From Coprococcus_C hominis (GTDB lineage Bacteria; Bacillota; Clostridia; Lachnospirales; Lachnospiraceae), in NCBI RefSeq assembly GCF_020687505.1, contig NZ_JAJEQT010000001.1: DNA of 64,000 bases; one strand, 5' to 3'. Positions within the stretch are counted from its first letter, which is position 1. Every line of letters begins with the position of its first letter. Under the pieces are notes generated by a model that made no database searches, was not told the DNA's origin, and saw nothing but the letters and a program-made list of their open reading frames with translations. Made by a program: the position numbers and the translations under genes. This document shows, one piece after another, positions 53,282-62,647 of the stretch.

Positions 53282-55105
53282 TTACTGGATTGTCTCCAAT
53301 CCAACAATATGCCGCTGTATCTTGACGATATCCAACGCGGTTACTTTTCCATCTCCATTGATATCCGCGATTGCAAGCACATCACTGTTTAACGCGTCCA
53401 GACCAACGATCAGACGCTGCAGCTTGACAATATCCAAAGCCGTGATCTTGCCATCACCGTTCAGGTCGCCCTTCTTGCCACCCGCAGACGGTGTCGTCGG
53501 GTTGTTCGTTGCCGTGCCCCGCACGACTGTTAATTTATAGGTTCTGGTCGCACCACTCTGCGCCGTTACCACAAGGCTGATCACGTTTGTTCCCTGTGAC
53601 AGACTCACCGTTCCTGCGCCGCTCACACGTGCATTCTTATTCACCGGTGTCGCTGTGATATTGATCTTATCTACGGAAGCGGACACGATCAGAGAATAAT
53701 CCGTCGTATTGTTCACCGCATAGGACGGTGTCAGTCCGTATCCCGCAATGGAAAGCGTTTTGAGCCAATTATTGGGATTTCCGGAATCCGCAGGTTTTGA
53801 AACTGCCTGTGACGGCAGGCTGGAATAAACCGGAATCTCAAACATCATCGAAGAATTGAGCAGATTATTGTTTTTATATGCATTGTAGCTTGTCAGACAC
53901 TCCGTTGCCGGTGACTGGATATTCGTCATGTACTGATGACTGAACAGACTGCTCTTGTTTGTCACGTTAAATTTCTGTGTATATAACGTATTCTGTCTGA
54001 CATTGATATACGATGCACCGAGATACTGTGCACCGCCAATGATAGACTTTGCTGCGGTGTTCCACGGACGTCCATATGAACCGCTTCCGGCCGCCCATTG
54101 CAAGCCCTTTACCGCTGCATTGCCATTTGGCGTGTCAAATGCTCCAATGTTGTAGAAGTTATAAATGCCCGGATATGAGGAATTCGTTCCAGAACATGCA
54201 GTTCCAATCTTAGAACCCATCTCCAGACGGATACGGCTCGCAATATGATATGGGCTGACACCGGACTGTGCCGCTGCCTCCATAATGATCTGTGCATAGG
54301 TGCGGCTGTCACCTGCCGGTTTTGTCTGCGACATAAAGGTCCCCTTCAAAATCGCTTCCACACCAGTCTCATTCTGTACGCCCTGCTGATAAGACAGGCT
54401 CTCAAATGCAAAAATATAATTTTCATACAAGTATGTACGTGGGTCCATATAATAAGCAACCAGTTCATCCGATGCCGCAAACCATGTCTTTCCATCGAAG
54501 GAACTCCATGTGTCCGTTGCAATGTTATAACCGATTGTCGTCGATCTCCAGTTATAATGCGGATACGAGCTTGTTCCATAGATCAGATTCTTGACCTGTC
54601 CGGATTTGGATACCTCATTAGCTACAAGTGTATTCCAATCCACTCCGGTCTGAACCGCCCGAAATTCCCAGTTTGGGTATTTCTCATGGATAGCGCGCAA
54701 ATAAGGCTTATAGCTGTCCGGGAACCCCTGCGCCGAAAGCTTTGCCTCAAAATCAGCATCCCCACTCGGTGTCGAAGGCGTCGGTGCTGCACCAGCCACC
54801 ACGTATTGGGAACTCACATATCCAGTATAGCTGCCCCCATTATAGGTGAGCGTTACCTTATACCAGCTGGAATTGGATGTATCCTGTATCGTCAGTGCCT
54901 GTCCACCATTTAAATAAATTGTATTTCCATTGGAATCTTTTATCGGCGTACCACCGGGTGTCTCACGAAAATAAACCCCAGTTACACCAGATTTTATAGA
55001 ACCTTCCGTTGCTGCTGACGCATGCAAAACGGGTATATATTGAAAAAGCAGAACAACCATGCAGATTGCCACTACCGTTGCTATCCATCGTTTTTTTGTC
55101 ATCAA
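53282..55105 (-). CDS. Secreted SH3b-glucosaminidase-like protein with C-terminal dockerin
   Basis: A 607-residue secreted protein. Signal peptide (1-31), bacterial SH3 domain (about 35-105), a glucosaminidase-like (LytD/GH73 type) domain (about 130-400, with SGVSPYHIASRIRLEMGS and YNFYNIGAFD), cadherin-like domain (about 445-535), and a type I dockerin (about 547-605) with two calcium loops, DLNGDGKITALDIVKLQR and DINGDGKVTALDIVKIQR. It likely cuts peptidoglycan and is held at the surface by the dockerin, which the cohesin protein 39 nt downstream can bind. It is not cellulosomal in content. Good promoter at 55146-55173. Confidence 0.9.
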   Translation of the reverse strand: MMTKKRWIATVVAICMVVLLFQYIPVLHASAATEGSIKSGVTGVYFRETPGGTPIKDSNGNTIYLNGGQALTIQDTSNSSWYKVTLTYNGGSYTGYVSSQYVVAGAAPTPSTPSGDADFEAKLSAQGFPDSYKPYLRAIHEKYPNWEFRAVQTGVDWNTLVANEVSKSGQVKNLIYGTSSYPHYNWRSTTIGYNIATDTWSSFDGKTWFAASDELVAYYMDPRTYLYENYIFAFESLSYQQGVQNETGVEAILKGTFMSQTKPAGDSRTYAQIIMEAAAQSGVSPYHIASRIRLEMGSKIGTACSGTNSSYPGIYNFYNIGAFDTPNGNAAVKGLQWAAGSGSYGRPWNTAAKSIIGGAQYLGASYINVRQNTLYTQKFNVTNKSSLFSHQYMTNIQSPATECLTSYNAYKNNNLLNSSMMFEIPVYSSLPSQAVSKPADSGNPNNWLKTLSIAGYGLTPSYAVNNTTDYSLIVSASVDKINITATPVNKNARVSGAGTVSLSQGTNVISLVVTAQSGATRTYKLTVVRGTATNNPTTPSAGGKKGDLNGDGKITALDIVKLQRLIVGLDALNSDVLAIADINGDGKVTALDIVKIQRHIVGLETIQ

Positions 55106-55145
55106 ACCACACCTTTTCTGAATTTGAGCCTAGTTATACAAGGGT

Positions 55146-55173
55146 AGTATAACACAATATATTGATGGTTGCA
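55146..55173 (-). promoter_or_regulatory. Likely promoter of the dockerin-cohesin operon
   Basis: On the minus strand TGCAAC and the extended -10 box TGTTATACT lie with a 16-nt spacer, about 40 nt before the start codon. Confidence 0.5.
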
Positions 55174-55240
55174 GTAATTTTTTGGCTTTTTTTGTGATTT
55201 TTCACAGAATTTTCTGAATTTTTGTTTTCAACATTCCCTC

Positions 55241-55269
55241 TTGACAGAAAACCAATAATAAAGTATTAT
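55241..55269 (+). promoter_or_regulatory. tRNA-Thr promoter
   Basis: TTGACA and TATTAT with a 17-nt spacer, 25 nt upstream of the tRNA; a strong consensus promoter. Confidence 0.85.
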
Positions 55270-55294
55270 CTCTGTTGTGCTTTATACAAAGCAA

Positions 55295-55367
55295 GCTGGT
55301 ATGGCTCAGTCGGTAGAGCGTCGCATTGGTAGTGCGGAGGTCACGGGTTCGATTCCCGTTACCAGCT
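55295..55367 (+). tRNA. tRNA-Thr (anticodon GGT)
   Basis: A 73-nt cloverleaf: acceptor stem GCTGGTA/TACCAGC, D arm GCTC/GAGC, anticodon stem TCGCA/TGCGG around the loop TTGGTAG, so anticodon GGT (reads ACC/ACT), and T arm ACGGG/CCCGT with TTCGATT. The 3' CCA is not encoded. It has its own promoter and a terminator a few bases downstream. Confidence 0.95.
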
Positions 55368-55370
55368 TAT

Positions 55371-55408
55371 AAAAAAAGAACTTCCTTTGTAAGGAAGTTT
55401 CTTTTTTT
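55371..55408. terminator. Bidirectional terminator between tRNA-Thr and sigH
   Basis: AACTTCCTT and AAGGAAGTT form a 9-bp perfect stem with a 3-nt loop. A-run and T-run flank it, giving a U-tract to both the plus-strand tRNA and the minus-strand sigH transcript. Confidence 0.88.
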
Positions 55409-55416
55409 GTCTAATT

Positions 55417-56010
55417 CTATTTCCTTGATAATTTCCCACGGATACGCTGCAATGCATTGTCAATCGACTTCTCTGTCTTTCCGAGCTGTTCTGCGATCTC
55501 CTCGTAGGAAAGTCCCTGCAAATACAGTTTTAACACCTGCTGTTCAAGCTTGCTAAGCTCTTTTTTGATACGAGCATTCCGATCTTCGATCTGTTCGCGT
55601 GCAATCAATAGCTTCTCCGGGTCTTCTTCCCGGCTTGTGGAAAGACGTTCCTCCAGCATGAAGTTGTCACCCTCCTCGCTGTTCATATACAACGATACAT
55701 AGGAATTTAACGGCACATGCTTCTTGCGGTTCGAGTTTGTGATTGCATTCTGAATCTGTCTGCGGATACAGACACTGGCAAAGGTGGAAAAGCTGGCTGC
55801 CTTGTCCGGGCTGTAATCCCGGATTGCCTTAAAAAGCCCAATCATCCCCTCCTGCGCCAGATCCTCGGTTTCCGCGCCGATCAGATAGACTGTACGCACT
55901 TCCCGTTTGACCAGATATCCATACTTTTGCAACAGGAACTCTGTTGCCTCATCCTCACCAGCCCGTCCAAGCGCAAGTATTTGATTGTCGTCCATCTTTG
56001 TATAATCCAA
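55417..56010 (-). CDS. sigH: RNA polymerase sigma-H factor
   Basis: A 197-residue sigma-70 family factor. Region 2 carries EDLAQEGMIGLFKAIRDY and FSTFASVCIRRQIQNAI; region 4 has LSYEEIAEQLGKTEKSIDNA. In Bacillus and Clostridia SigH starts the sporulation and stationary-phase programmes. The start codon is TTG (56008-56010), 8 nt after GGAG; the next ATG (five codons on) has no ribosome binding site. The order cysS-mrnC-rlmB-sigH is conserved. Confidence 0.94.
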   Translation of the reverse strand: MDYTKMDDNQILALGRAGEDEATEFLLQKYGYLVKREVRTVYLIGAETEDLAQEGMIGLFKAIRDYSPDKAASFSTFASVCIRRQIQNAITNSNRKKHVPLNSYVSLYMNSEEGDNFMLEERLSTSREEDPEKLLIAREQIEDRNARIKKELSKLEQQVLKLYLQGLSYEEIAEQLGKTEKSIDNALQRIRGKLSRK

Positions 56011-56028
56011 CGCTTCTTCTCCGTATTT

Positions 56029-56802
56029 TTACTGCATTCTCTGCCGCACAACCTCATAGGCAAGCACGCCGGCTGCCACGGATGCATTCAATGAATCTAT
56101 ATCGCCCTTCATCGGGATCGATACAACATAATCACATTTTTCTTTGACAAGGCGGCTCACACCGCTTCCTTCGTTTCCGATCACAAGACCGATCGGTCCG
56201 GTCAGGTTCGCCCGGTACATCACCTCACCGCCCATATCAGCGCAGGCAAACCATAGGCCTTTTTCCTTTAGTTCTTCGATTGTCTTGGCAATATTTGTCA
56301 CCTTGGCAACTGGTGTATAGTGGATTGCACCTGCCGAAGCCTTGACTACCGTTGCAGTCAGTCCGACTGCCCGGCGCTTCGGAATGATCACGCCATGTGC
56401 CCCACACAGATTTGCAGTACGGATAATCGCACCTAAGTTATGCGGATCCTCAATCTCATCTAAAATAAAGATAAACGGATCCTCGCCCTTTTCCTTTGCT
56501 TTTTCTAAGATATCATCCACTTCCGCATATGAAAATGCCGCTGTAATTGCCATCACACCCTGATGCTTCCGGTCTGGAGACATCTGATCAAGCTTTTCCT
56601 TGCTCACAAAATTTACGATCACATCTTTTTTCTTCGCATCACGTAAGATGGATGAAATCACGCCATCGCGCAGACCATCCTGAATATACAGCTTGTCGAT
56701 TGTTTTTCCGGCACGAAACGCCTCTAACACCGCATTTCTGCCTTCAATCATATGGTCGTCCTGCGGTTCCTGTTCATTTATAATATTCTTATTCTCACTC
56801 AT
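56029..56802 (-). CDS. rlmB: 23S rRNA (guanosine-2'-O)-methyltransferase RlmB
   Basis: A 257-residue SpoU/TrmH-type methyltransferase. N-terminal L30e-like RNA-binding part (IEGRNAVLEAFRAGKTIDKLY), then the knot domain with LDEIEDPHNLGAIIRTA, GLVIGNEGSGVSR and IPMKGDIDSLNASVA. It methylates a 23S rRNA guanosine. Gap of 18 nt to sigH and 11 nt from mrnC. Confidence 0.94.
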   Translation of the reverse strand: MSENKNIINEQEPQDDHMIEGRNAVLEAFRAGKTIDKLYIQDGLRDGVISSILRDAKKKDVIVNFVSKEKLDQMSPDRKHQGVMAITAAFSYAEVDDILEKAKEKGEDPFIFILDEIEDPHNLGAIIRTANLCGAHGVIIPKRRAVGLTATVVKASAGAIHYTPVAKVTNIAKTIEELKEKGLWFACADMGGEVMYRANLTGPIGLVIGNEGSGVSRLVKEKCDYVVSIPMKGDIDSLNASVAAGVLAYEVVRQRMQ

Positions 56803-56813
56803 TTTGTTTTCCT

Positions 56814-57230
56814 TTACTGTTCTTTGCCCGCGAGATACTGTTTAATCATACCATTCACAAAATACTGCAGTCGTTCCATATCCCCTTTCAGATACAGATA
56901 TCCATACAGGGCTTCTAATCCCGTTGCTTTGCGGTACTGTCCCATCGTGGCATTCTTCGCCTTGGAATGAGTATTCGTATTTCTGCCACGCTTGTAGACA
57001 TCCAGCTCATCCTCTGACAGTTCTTCCATGATCTGATCGATATAATCTGCCTGATTCACCGCCTTAACGATCTTGCTGACCTCCACATGATACTTATGCG
57101 GCTGCATATTGGAATGTGTGACAAAATATTTCTTCACAAGCAGATCCAATATACTGTCACCCATATACGCAAGCGCAAGTGGCGAGTACTGATATGCATT
57201 TACCTGTTCGGTCTTTACGCTCTCTTCCAT
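56814..57230 (-). CDS. mrnC: Mini-ribonuclease III
   Basis: A 138-residue RNase III catalytic domain without the double-stranded RNA-binding domain. It has PLALAYMGDSILDLLV and EALYGYLYLKGD. Mini-III trims the 23S rRNA ends in Firmicutes. It overlaps the cysS stop by 16 nt, so translation is coupled. Confidence 0.94.
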   Translation of the reverse strand: MEESVKTEQVNAYQYSPLALAYMGDSILDLLVKKYFVTHSNMQPHKYHVEVSKIVKAVNQADYIDQIMEELSEDELDVYKRGRNTNTHSKAKNATMGQYRKATGLEALYGYLYLKGDMERLQYFVNGMIKQYLAGKEQ

Positions 57231-58624
57231 CTTACACCTTCTCTGGTATCCTCCAGAATGATTCCCTTCTCTGTGAGCAGATCACGGATTTCATCCGCTC
57301 TCGCAAAGTTCTTTGCCTTTCTGGCTGCCTGACGTTCCTCGATCAGATTCTCGATCTCCTCGTCTAAAAGCATCTCCTGCTCCTTGATATCAATACCAAG
57401 AATATCCATCAGCTGTTTCATCGTATCATAGATCTTCTGCGCAAATGCCTTGCTTGTTACACCAGCCTCGACATTTGTGTTTGCAAATTTTACAAGCTCA
57501 AAGATAACAGAAATCGCATCGGCTGTATTTAAGTCATCTTCCATCGCATCTTCATAGCGTTTCACAAACGCTGGAATCTCCTCTGCCAGCTTTGTCTCTG
57601 CCTCGGTCATATCTGCAACTGTACTGTTGTTGATTGCTTCCTCTACCTTTGATGCTGATGTGCGGATTCTGTCCAGTCCGTTCTTAGAGCTTTCCACAAG
57701 CTCTGATGAGAAATTAAGCGGACTTCTGTAATGTGCGGAAAGCATGAAGAAGCGGATGACCTGCAGATCGTACTTTTCTCCAATCTCTCTTACCGTGAAG
57801 AAGTTTCCAAGTGACTTGGACATCTTCTCGTTGTTAATCTTCAAAAATCCATTGTGCATCCAGTACCGTGCAAACTCTGTATCATTGGCTGCCTCACTCT
57901 GCGCGATCTCATTCTCATGATGTGGGAAGATCAAATCCTCTCCACCGGCATGAATATCAATGACATCGCCAATATACTTCTTCGACATAACCGAACACTC
58001 CAGATGCCAGCCTGGTCTTCCATCGCCCCAAGGAGATGGCCATGATGGCTCGCCTTCCTTCTTCGGCTTCCAGAGTACAAAATCAAGCGGATCTTCCTTC
58101 TCATCCTCACCGGAAACAAGAAGTTCACGGTTTCCGGCACGCAGATCGTCAATATTCTTCTTAGAAAGCTTACCATAATCAGAGAACTTTCTCGTACGGA
58201 AATATACGGTTCCATTTACTTCGTATGCATAGCCCTTCTCAATCAGCGTCTCTACCATCGCGATCATATCCGGGATTTCCTTCGTTGCCTGCGGATGTGT
58301 CGTTGCTTCTTCTACATGAAGCGCTGCCATATCCTTCTTGCACTCTGCGATGTAGCGCTCGGAAATCACAGACGCATCCACACCTTCTTCATTCGCGCGC
58401 TTGATGATCTTGTCATCGACATCGGTAAAGTTTGACACATAGTTTACTTCATAGCCCTTGTACTCAAAATATCTGCGCAATGTATCAAACACGATCATCG
58501 GTCTTGCATTTCCGATGTGAATATAGTCATATACGGTTGGTCCACAGACATAGATACCTACCTTGCCCTCGTTGATCGGATGAAATTCATCCTTATGTCT
58601 GGTGAGTGTATTAAAAATCTTCAT
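57215..58624 (-). CDS. cysS: Cysteine-tRNA ligase
   Basis: A 469-residue class I synthetase. Zinc-site Cys27 in YVCGPTVYDYIHIGNARP (HIGN at 36-39) and KMSKS in NNEKMSKSLGNF. Zn residues also in GWHLECSVM and HHENE. The start is the ATG at 58622-58624 (MKIFNTL), after AGGAGG (11-nt spacing). No T-box is seen in the leader. First gene of the cysS-sigH group. Confidence 0.97.
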   Translation of the reverse strand: MKIFNTLTRHKDEFHPINEGKVGIYVCGPTVYDYIHIGNARPMIVFDTLRRYFEYKGYEVNYVSNFTDVDDKIIKRANEEGVDASVISERYIAECKKDMAALHVEEATTHPQATKEIPDMIAMVETLIEKGYAYEVNGTVYFRTRKFSDYGKLSKKNIDDLRAGNRELLVSGEDEKEDPLDFVLWKPKKEGEPSWPSPWGDGRPGWHLECSVMSKKYIGDVIDIHAGGEDLIFPHHENEIAQSEAANDTEFARYWMHNGFLKINNEKMSKSLGNFFTVREIGEKYDLQVIRFFMLSAHYRSPLNFSSELVESSKNGLDRIRTSASKVEEAINNSTVADMTEAETKLAEEIPAFVKRYEDAMEDDLNTADAISVIFELVKFANTNVEAGVTSKAFAQKIYDTMKQLMDILGIDIKEQEMLLDEEIENLIEERQAARKAKNFARADEIRDLLTEKGIILEDTREGVRWKRA

Positions 58625-58703
58625 ACCTGTTTGTTCCTCCTGCGATCGTTCCATTTTTCTTTTTCAAATATGTCATGCAATCCGCGGTTTGTCAAGCAAA
58701 AGC

Positions 58704-60470
58704 TTAGTGTGCAAACTGTGAATTGTACAGATTCGTGTAGAAGCCATTCTGTGCCATAAGCTGGTCGTGGTTTCCCTTCTCGATGATATTTCCATCCTTC
58801 ATAACTAAGATTACATCTGCCTCGCGGATTGTTGACAATCTGTGTGCAACAATAAAGCTCGTTCTGCCCTGCATCATACGGTTAAATGCCTTCTGGATCC
58901 GGATCTCCGTACGTGTATCAATGGAAGAAGTCGCCTCATCTAATATAAGCATCGGCGGCAATAACAGCATCACCCGTGTGATACACAAAAGCTGTTTCTG
59001 ACCCTGTGAAAGATTGCCGCCATCCTCAGCGATCACCGTGTCATAGCCCTGTGGCAGACGGCGGATGAAGCTGTCAGAATGTGCAAGCTTCGCTGCCTGT
59101 ACGATCTCCTCATCGGTAGCATCCGGCTTTCCGTATGCAATATTCTCACGAATCGTACCACTCTTTAACCATGTCTCCTGCAATACCATACCATAGTTTT
59201 CTCGCAGGCTGTCTCTCGTCATGTCACGGATATCTGTACCGTCAACCGAAATAGATCCGGTATCCACATCGTAAAACCGCATCAGCAGATTGATAAGTGT
59301 ACTCTTTCCGCATCCGGTCGGTCCAACGATTGCCACACGCATACCCGGCTTTACAGAGAGATTCAGGTTCGTGATGAGCGTCTTATCCTTTACATAGGAG
59401 AAATTCACGCCCTTAATCTCGATTGCACCCTTCGTATCCGTTAATACATGGGCCTGCTCCTTCTCCGGTACCTGCGGCGTCTCATCTAAAAGCTCAAATA
59501 CACGTCCGGCACATGCCATCGCATTCTGAAGCTCGGTAATGACATTCGATATCTCGTTAAATGGTTTCGTATACTGGTTTGCGTAGCTTAAGAAGCAGGT
59601 AAGCTGTCCAACAGTAAATCCGGTCGAAATCACGGAAACCGCACCGATGATACCGACTGCCGCATATACAAGGTTGTTGAGAAATCTTGTACATGGATTG
59701 ACCAGTGACGAATAAAACGTTGCTGACATGCTGTCCTTCTCCAGACGATTATTGATCTCCTCGAAGCGATCGAGTGCATCATCCTCATAGCCAAATGCCT
59801 GCACGATCTTCTGCTGTCCGACCATCTCGTCGACCAGTGCTGTGATCTCACCACGTGTCTCTGACTGCCGGTGGAACAGATGATAGGTACGCTTCGCAAT
59901 AAACGATGCTACAAACAGGGAAAGTGGCGTCAATACAATTACAACCAACGCGATCGGTACATTTACAGCTATCATAAATCCAAGCGTTGCAAGAATCGTT
60001 ACGATTCCGGTGAACAGCTGTGTAAATCCCATCAGAAGTCCGTCTGCAAACTGGTCGATATCCGACACGATACGGCTCACGATATCGCCATGCTTGTGCG
60101 AATCAATATAGGAAAGCGGAAGCTCCTCCATATGATTAAATACTTCGATACGGATATCCCGCACAACGGAATATGTGATATGGTTGTTAATAATATTCAT
60201 AAACCACTGTGAAAGCACTGTCACAACGGTTACCATCACAAATGTATAGATGATGTCCTTGATTCCATCGAAGTCAACCAGACCTTTTCCGACGATCAAG
60301 TCGATTGCATCACCGGTCAGAATCGGTGCATACAAGGTTGAGGCAACGGTGATCATTGCACAGACAAACGAAAGGATGACCAGAATACGGTATTTCTTGA
60401 TGTGTGTCAATACACGCTTCAACACAGCTTTATCAAAGCCCTGCAGCTTCTTTTTCTTATCCTTAGACAT
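58704..60470 (-). CDS. Heterodimeric ABC exporter, subunit with intact catalytic Glu
   Basis: A 588-residue half transporter: six membrane helices (about 20-310) and an ATPase domain (from about 345) with GPTGCGKST, LSQGQKQLL and Walker B LILDEATSSID. The signature has Gln in place of the second Gly position. The gene overlaps the partner by 8 nt. Together they form a drug- or lipid-exporting pair of the YheI/YheH or BmrCD type. Confidence 0.92.
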   Translation of the reverse strand: MSKDKKKKLQGFDKAVLKRVLTHIKKYRILVILSFVCAMITVASTLYAPILTGDAIDLIVGKGLVDFDGIKDIIYTFVMVTVVTVLSQWFMNIINNHITYSVVRDIRIEVFNHMEELPLSYIDSHKHGDIVSRIVSDIDQFADGLLMGFTQLFTGIVTILATLGFMIAVNVPIALVVIVLTPLSLFVASFIAKRTYHLFHRQSETRGEITALVDEMVGQQKIVQAFGYEDDALDRFEEINNRLEKDSMSATFYSSLVNPCTRFLNNLVYAAVGIIGAVSVISTGFTVGQLTCFLSYANQYTKPFNEISNVITELQNAMACAGRVFELLDETPQVPEKEQAHVLTDTKGAIEIKGVNFSYVKDKTLITNLNLSVKPGMRVAIVGPTGCGKSTLINLLMRFYDVDTGSISVDGTDIRDMTRDSLRENYGMVLQETWLKSGTIRENIAYGKPDATDEEIVQAAKLAHSDSFIRRLPQGYDTVIAEDGGNLSQGQKQLLCITRVMLLLPPMLILDEATSSIDTRTEIRIQKAFNRMMQGRTSFIVAHRLSTIREADVILVMKDGNIIEKGNHDQLMAQNGFYTNLYNSQFAH

Positions 60471-62199
60471 CTGCCTTCACCTCCTTGTTCTGGGATGCGT
60501 AGATCTCCTGATATACCGGGCAATTCTTCATCAGTGTATCATGATCGCCTATCCCTGCGATCTTACCATCGTCCAAAACGACGATCTTATCAGCATACAT
60601 GATGGAGGATGCACGCTGCGATACGAGGAATACCGTCGTGTGATCGGTCTTCTCCTTGATTGCTTTCCGGAGAGCGGCATCCGTCGCATAGTCAAGTGCG
60701 GAAGAACTGTCATCAAGAATCAGGATCTCCGGCTTCTTCACAAGCGCACGCGCGATCGTCAGTCTCTGCTTCTGTCCACCGGACAGGTTCTTACCACCCT
60801 GGTTCAGCATAAACCCGATTCCTCCATCCTTCTGTTGCACAAAATCCTCCGCCTGTGCGATAGAAAGTGCTTCCTCGATTTCCTCGTTCGTTGCATCTTC
60901 CTTGCCCCAGCGGATATTATCCGCGATCGTTCCGGAGAACAGCACTGCCTTCTGTGGAACGACACCGATTTTTTCTATCAACTGCTCTTTTGGATATTCC
61001 ATTACATCCACACCATCGATTTTAATACTGCCCTGTGTGCAGTCATAGAAACGAGGAATCAGATTCACAAGAGTCGATTTACCGGAGCCTGTACCACCGA
61101 TAATACCGATCGTTTCGCCACGTTTCACCTTCAGGGAAAGTCCCTCGATGGAAGTTTCCTTTGCATCCGCATACGTGAGACCTGCATCGACAAACTCCAC
61201 CTTCGGAATCGCTGTACCGCCGGCTGGTTCCACGGGTGCAGTCTCATATATCTGGCTGCTTGTCGTCTCGAAGATCGCACCGAGACGGTTCGCACAGGCA
61301 ACTGCCTTTGTCTCTGTAATAATCAGATTTGCAAGCTTCACAAGCTCAATCAGAATCTGTGACATGTAGTTTACAAGCGCATATACTTGTCCCTGCTTTA
61401 AAATACCGAGATCTACCTGCTTTGCACCGCCCCAGATCAGGGCTACAATCGACAGGTTAATGACTGCGTAGGTCAGTGGATTTAAGAAAGAAGAAATCTT
61501 TCCGACGAACAGCTGTCCCCTCGTCAATGCTTCCGTTACCTCAGCAAACTCTTCCTTTTCCTTCTTCTCCTGATTAAATGCACGGATGACACGCACACCG
61601 GACAGATTCTCTCTGGATTTCAATGTCACTGTGTCAAGCTTGCTCTGTACTTTCTTATACAAAGGAATCGAAACAAGCATAATTCCAAATACGATCACAA
61701 TCAGAACCGGAAGCGTAATGAAGAACACACGCGACGCCTTCGCATTGACCGTAAATGCCATGATCGTTGCACCGAACACAATAAACGGGGAGCGCATAAA
61801 CAGACGCAGGAACATATTGATTCCTGTCTGTACCTGATTGACATCACTCGTCATACGCGTGATAAGTGTCGCACTACCGAGCTTATCGATCTCTGTATAG
61901 GAAAGTGTCTCGATATGCTTGAACAGATCATACCGGATTTCCTTTCCGATTCCCATTGCCGTCTTCGCTGAAAAATACTGCGCTGTGATGGAACATCCAA
62001 GTCCAATTACGCCGAGTCCAACCATGACAAATGCCATCTTATAAATATATGGCTTGTCATTTCCTGCAATACCATTATCAATGATTGCCGCCATAACGAG
62101 CGGTACCAAAAGCTCAAAGGCCGCTTCTAACATCTTGAATAATGGTGCTAAAATTGCTTTCCATTTGTAATTCTTGAAATATTGTAATACTTGTTTCAC
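60463..62199 (-). CDS. Heterodimeric ABC exporter, subunit with degenerate ATP site
   Basis: A 578-residue half transporter with the same layout. Walker A GGTGSGKST and signature LSGGQKQRL are intact, but Walker B ends LILDDSSSALD, with Asp in place of the catalytic Glu. That is typical for the regulatory site of asymmetric exporters. It precedes its partner and overlaps it by 8 nt. Confidence 0.92.
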   Translation of the reverse strand: MKQVLQYFKNYKWKAILAPLFKMLEAAFELLVPLVMAAIIDNGIAGNDKPYIYKMAFVMVGLGVIGLGCSITAQYFSAKTAMGIGKEIRYDLFKHIETLSYTEIDKLGSATLITRMTSDVNQVQTGINMFLRLFMRSPFIVFGATIMAFTVNAKASRVFFITLPVLIVIVFGIMLVSIPLYKKVQSKLDTVTLKSRENLSGVRVIRAFNQEKKEKEEFAEVTEALTRGQLFVGKISSFLNPLTYAVINLSIVALIWGGAKQVDLGILKQGQVYALVNYMSQILIELVKLANLIITETKAVACANRLGAIFETTSSQIYETAPVEPAGGTAIPKVEFVDAGLTYADAKETSIEGLSLKVKRGETIGIIGGTGSGKSTLVNLIPRFYDCTQGSIKIDGVDVMEYPKEQLIEKIGVVPQKAVLFSGTIADNIRWGKEDATNEEIEEALSIAQAEDFVQQKDGGIGFMLNQGGKNLSGGQKQRLTIARALVKKPEILILDDSSSALDYATDAALRKAIKEKTDHTTVFLVSQRASSIMYADKIVVLDDGKIAGIGDHDTLMKNCPVYQEIYASQNKEVKADV

Positions 62200-62326
62200 G
62201 TTTCTTTCCTTTTTCTCTTTCCCTTATTTTATAGTTGACCTATGATACAAATTCCCTTAAACTATTATAGACAAGGATTTTTCTTTTTCAATACAAAATC
62301 AAAAAAATGTAAAGGAGATTCATACT

Positions 62327-62641
62327 ATGGACGATAAAAACAGATCATTTTCAACCGATAATACCGACGACGATGACTATGTAGACATGGTGTTAGATGA
62401 TGGCACAGAGCTTCATTGCAGTGTCATTGCCATCTTCCCAGTCGAAGGTCAGCAGTATATCGCATTGCTTCCGGACAAAGTCATAGAAGGCTACGAAGAA
62501 GACGACGTCTTCCTCTACCGTTACACAGAGAAGGAAGGCGACGACGTCGAACTTGGCATGATCGATTCCGAAGAGGAATACGAGATCGTTGCCGATGCGT
62601 TCGACGAGCTTTTAGATAACGAAGCCTACGAAGATATGTAA
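62327..62641 (+). CDS. DUF1292 family protein
   Basis: A 104-residue, very acidic cytosolic protein of the DUF1292 family (YrzB-like), common in Firmicutes, function unknown. Core motifs VLDDGTELHCSVIAIFPVEGQQYIAL and DVFLYRYTEKEGDD. The start follows AAAGGAGA. It is the only protein gene on the plus strand in the right third of the window; it diverges from the ABC exporter. Confidence 0.88.
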   Translation: MDDKNRSFSTDNTDDDDYVDMVLDDGTELHCSVIAIFPVEGQQYIALLPDKVIEGYEEDDVFLYRYTEKEGDDVELGMIDSEEEYEIVADAFDELLDNEAYEDM

Positions 62642-62647
62642 GCTTCT

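Noticed and set aside
54245..54913. Plus-strand frame of 222 codons opposite the dockerin protein
   Set aside because: Antisense shadow of the glucosaminidase-like domain.
51281..55105. Cellulosome scaffoldin cluster
   Set aside because: Only one cohesin and one dockerin are present and the dockerin carries a wall-hydrolase-like domain; no carbohydrate-binding module or cellulase is near.
60250..61362. Plus-strand frame of 370 codons opposite the ABC exporter genes
   Set aside because: It is wholly antisense to two well-supported genes, with Cys- and His-rich composition of a shadow frame.
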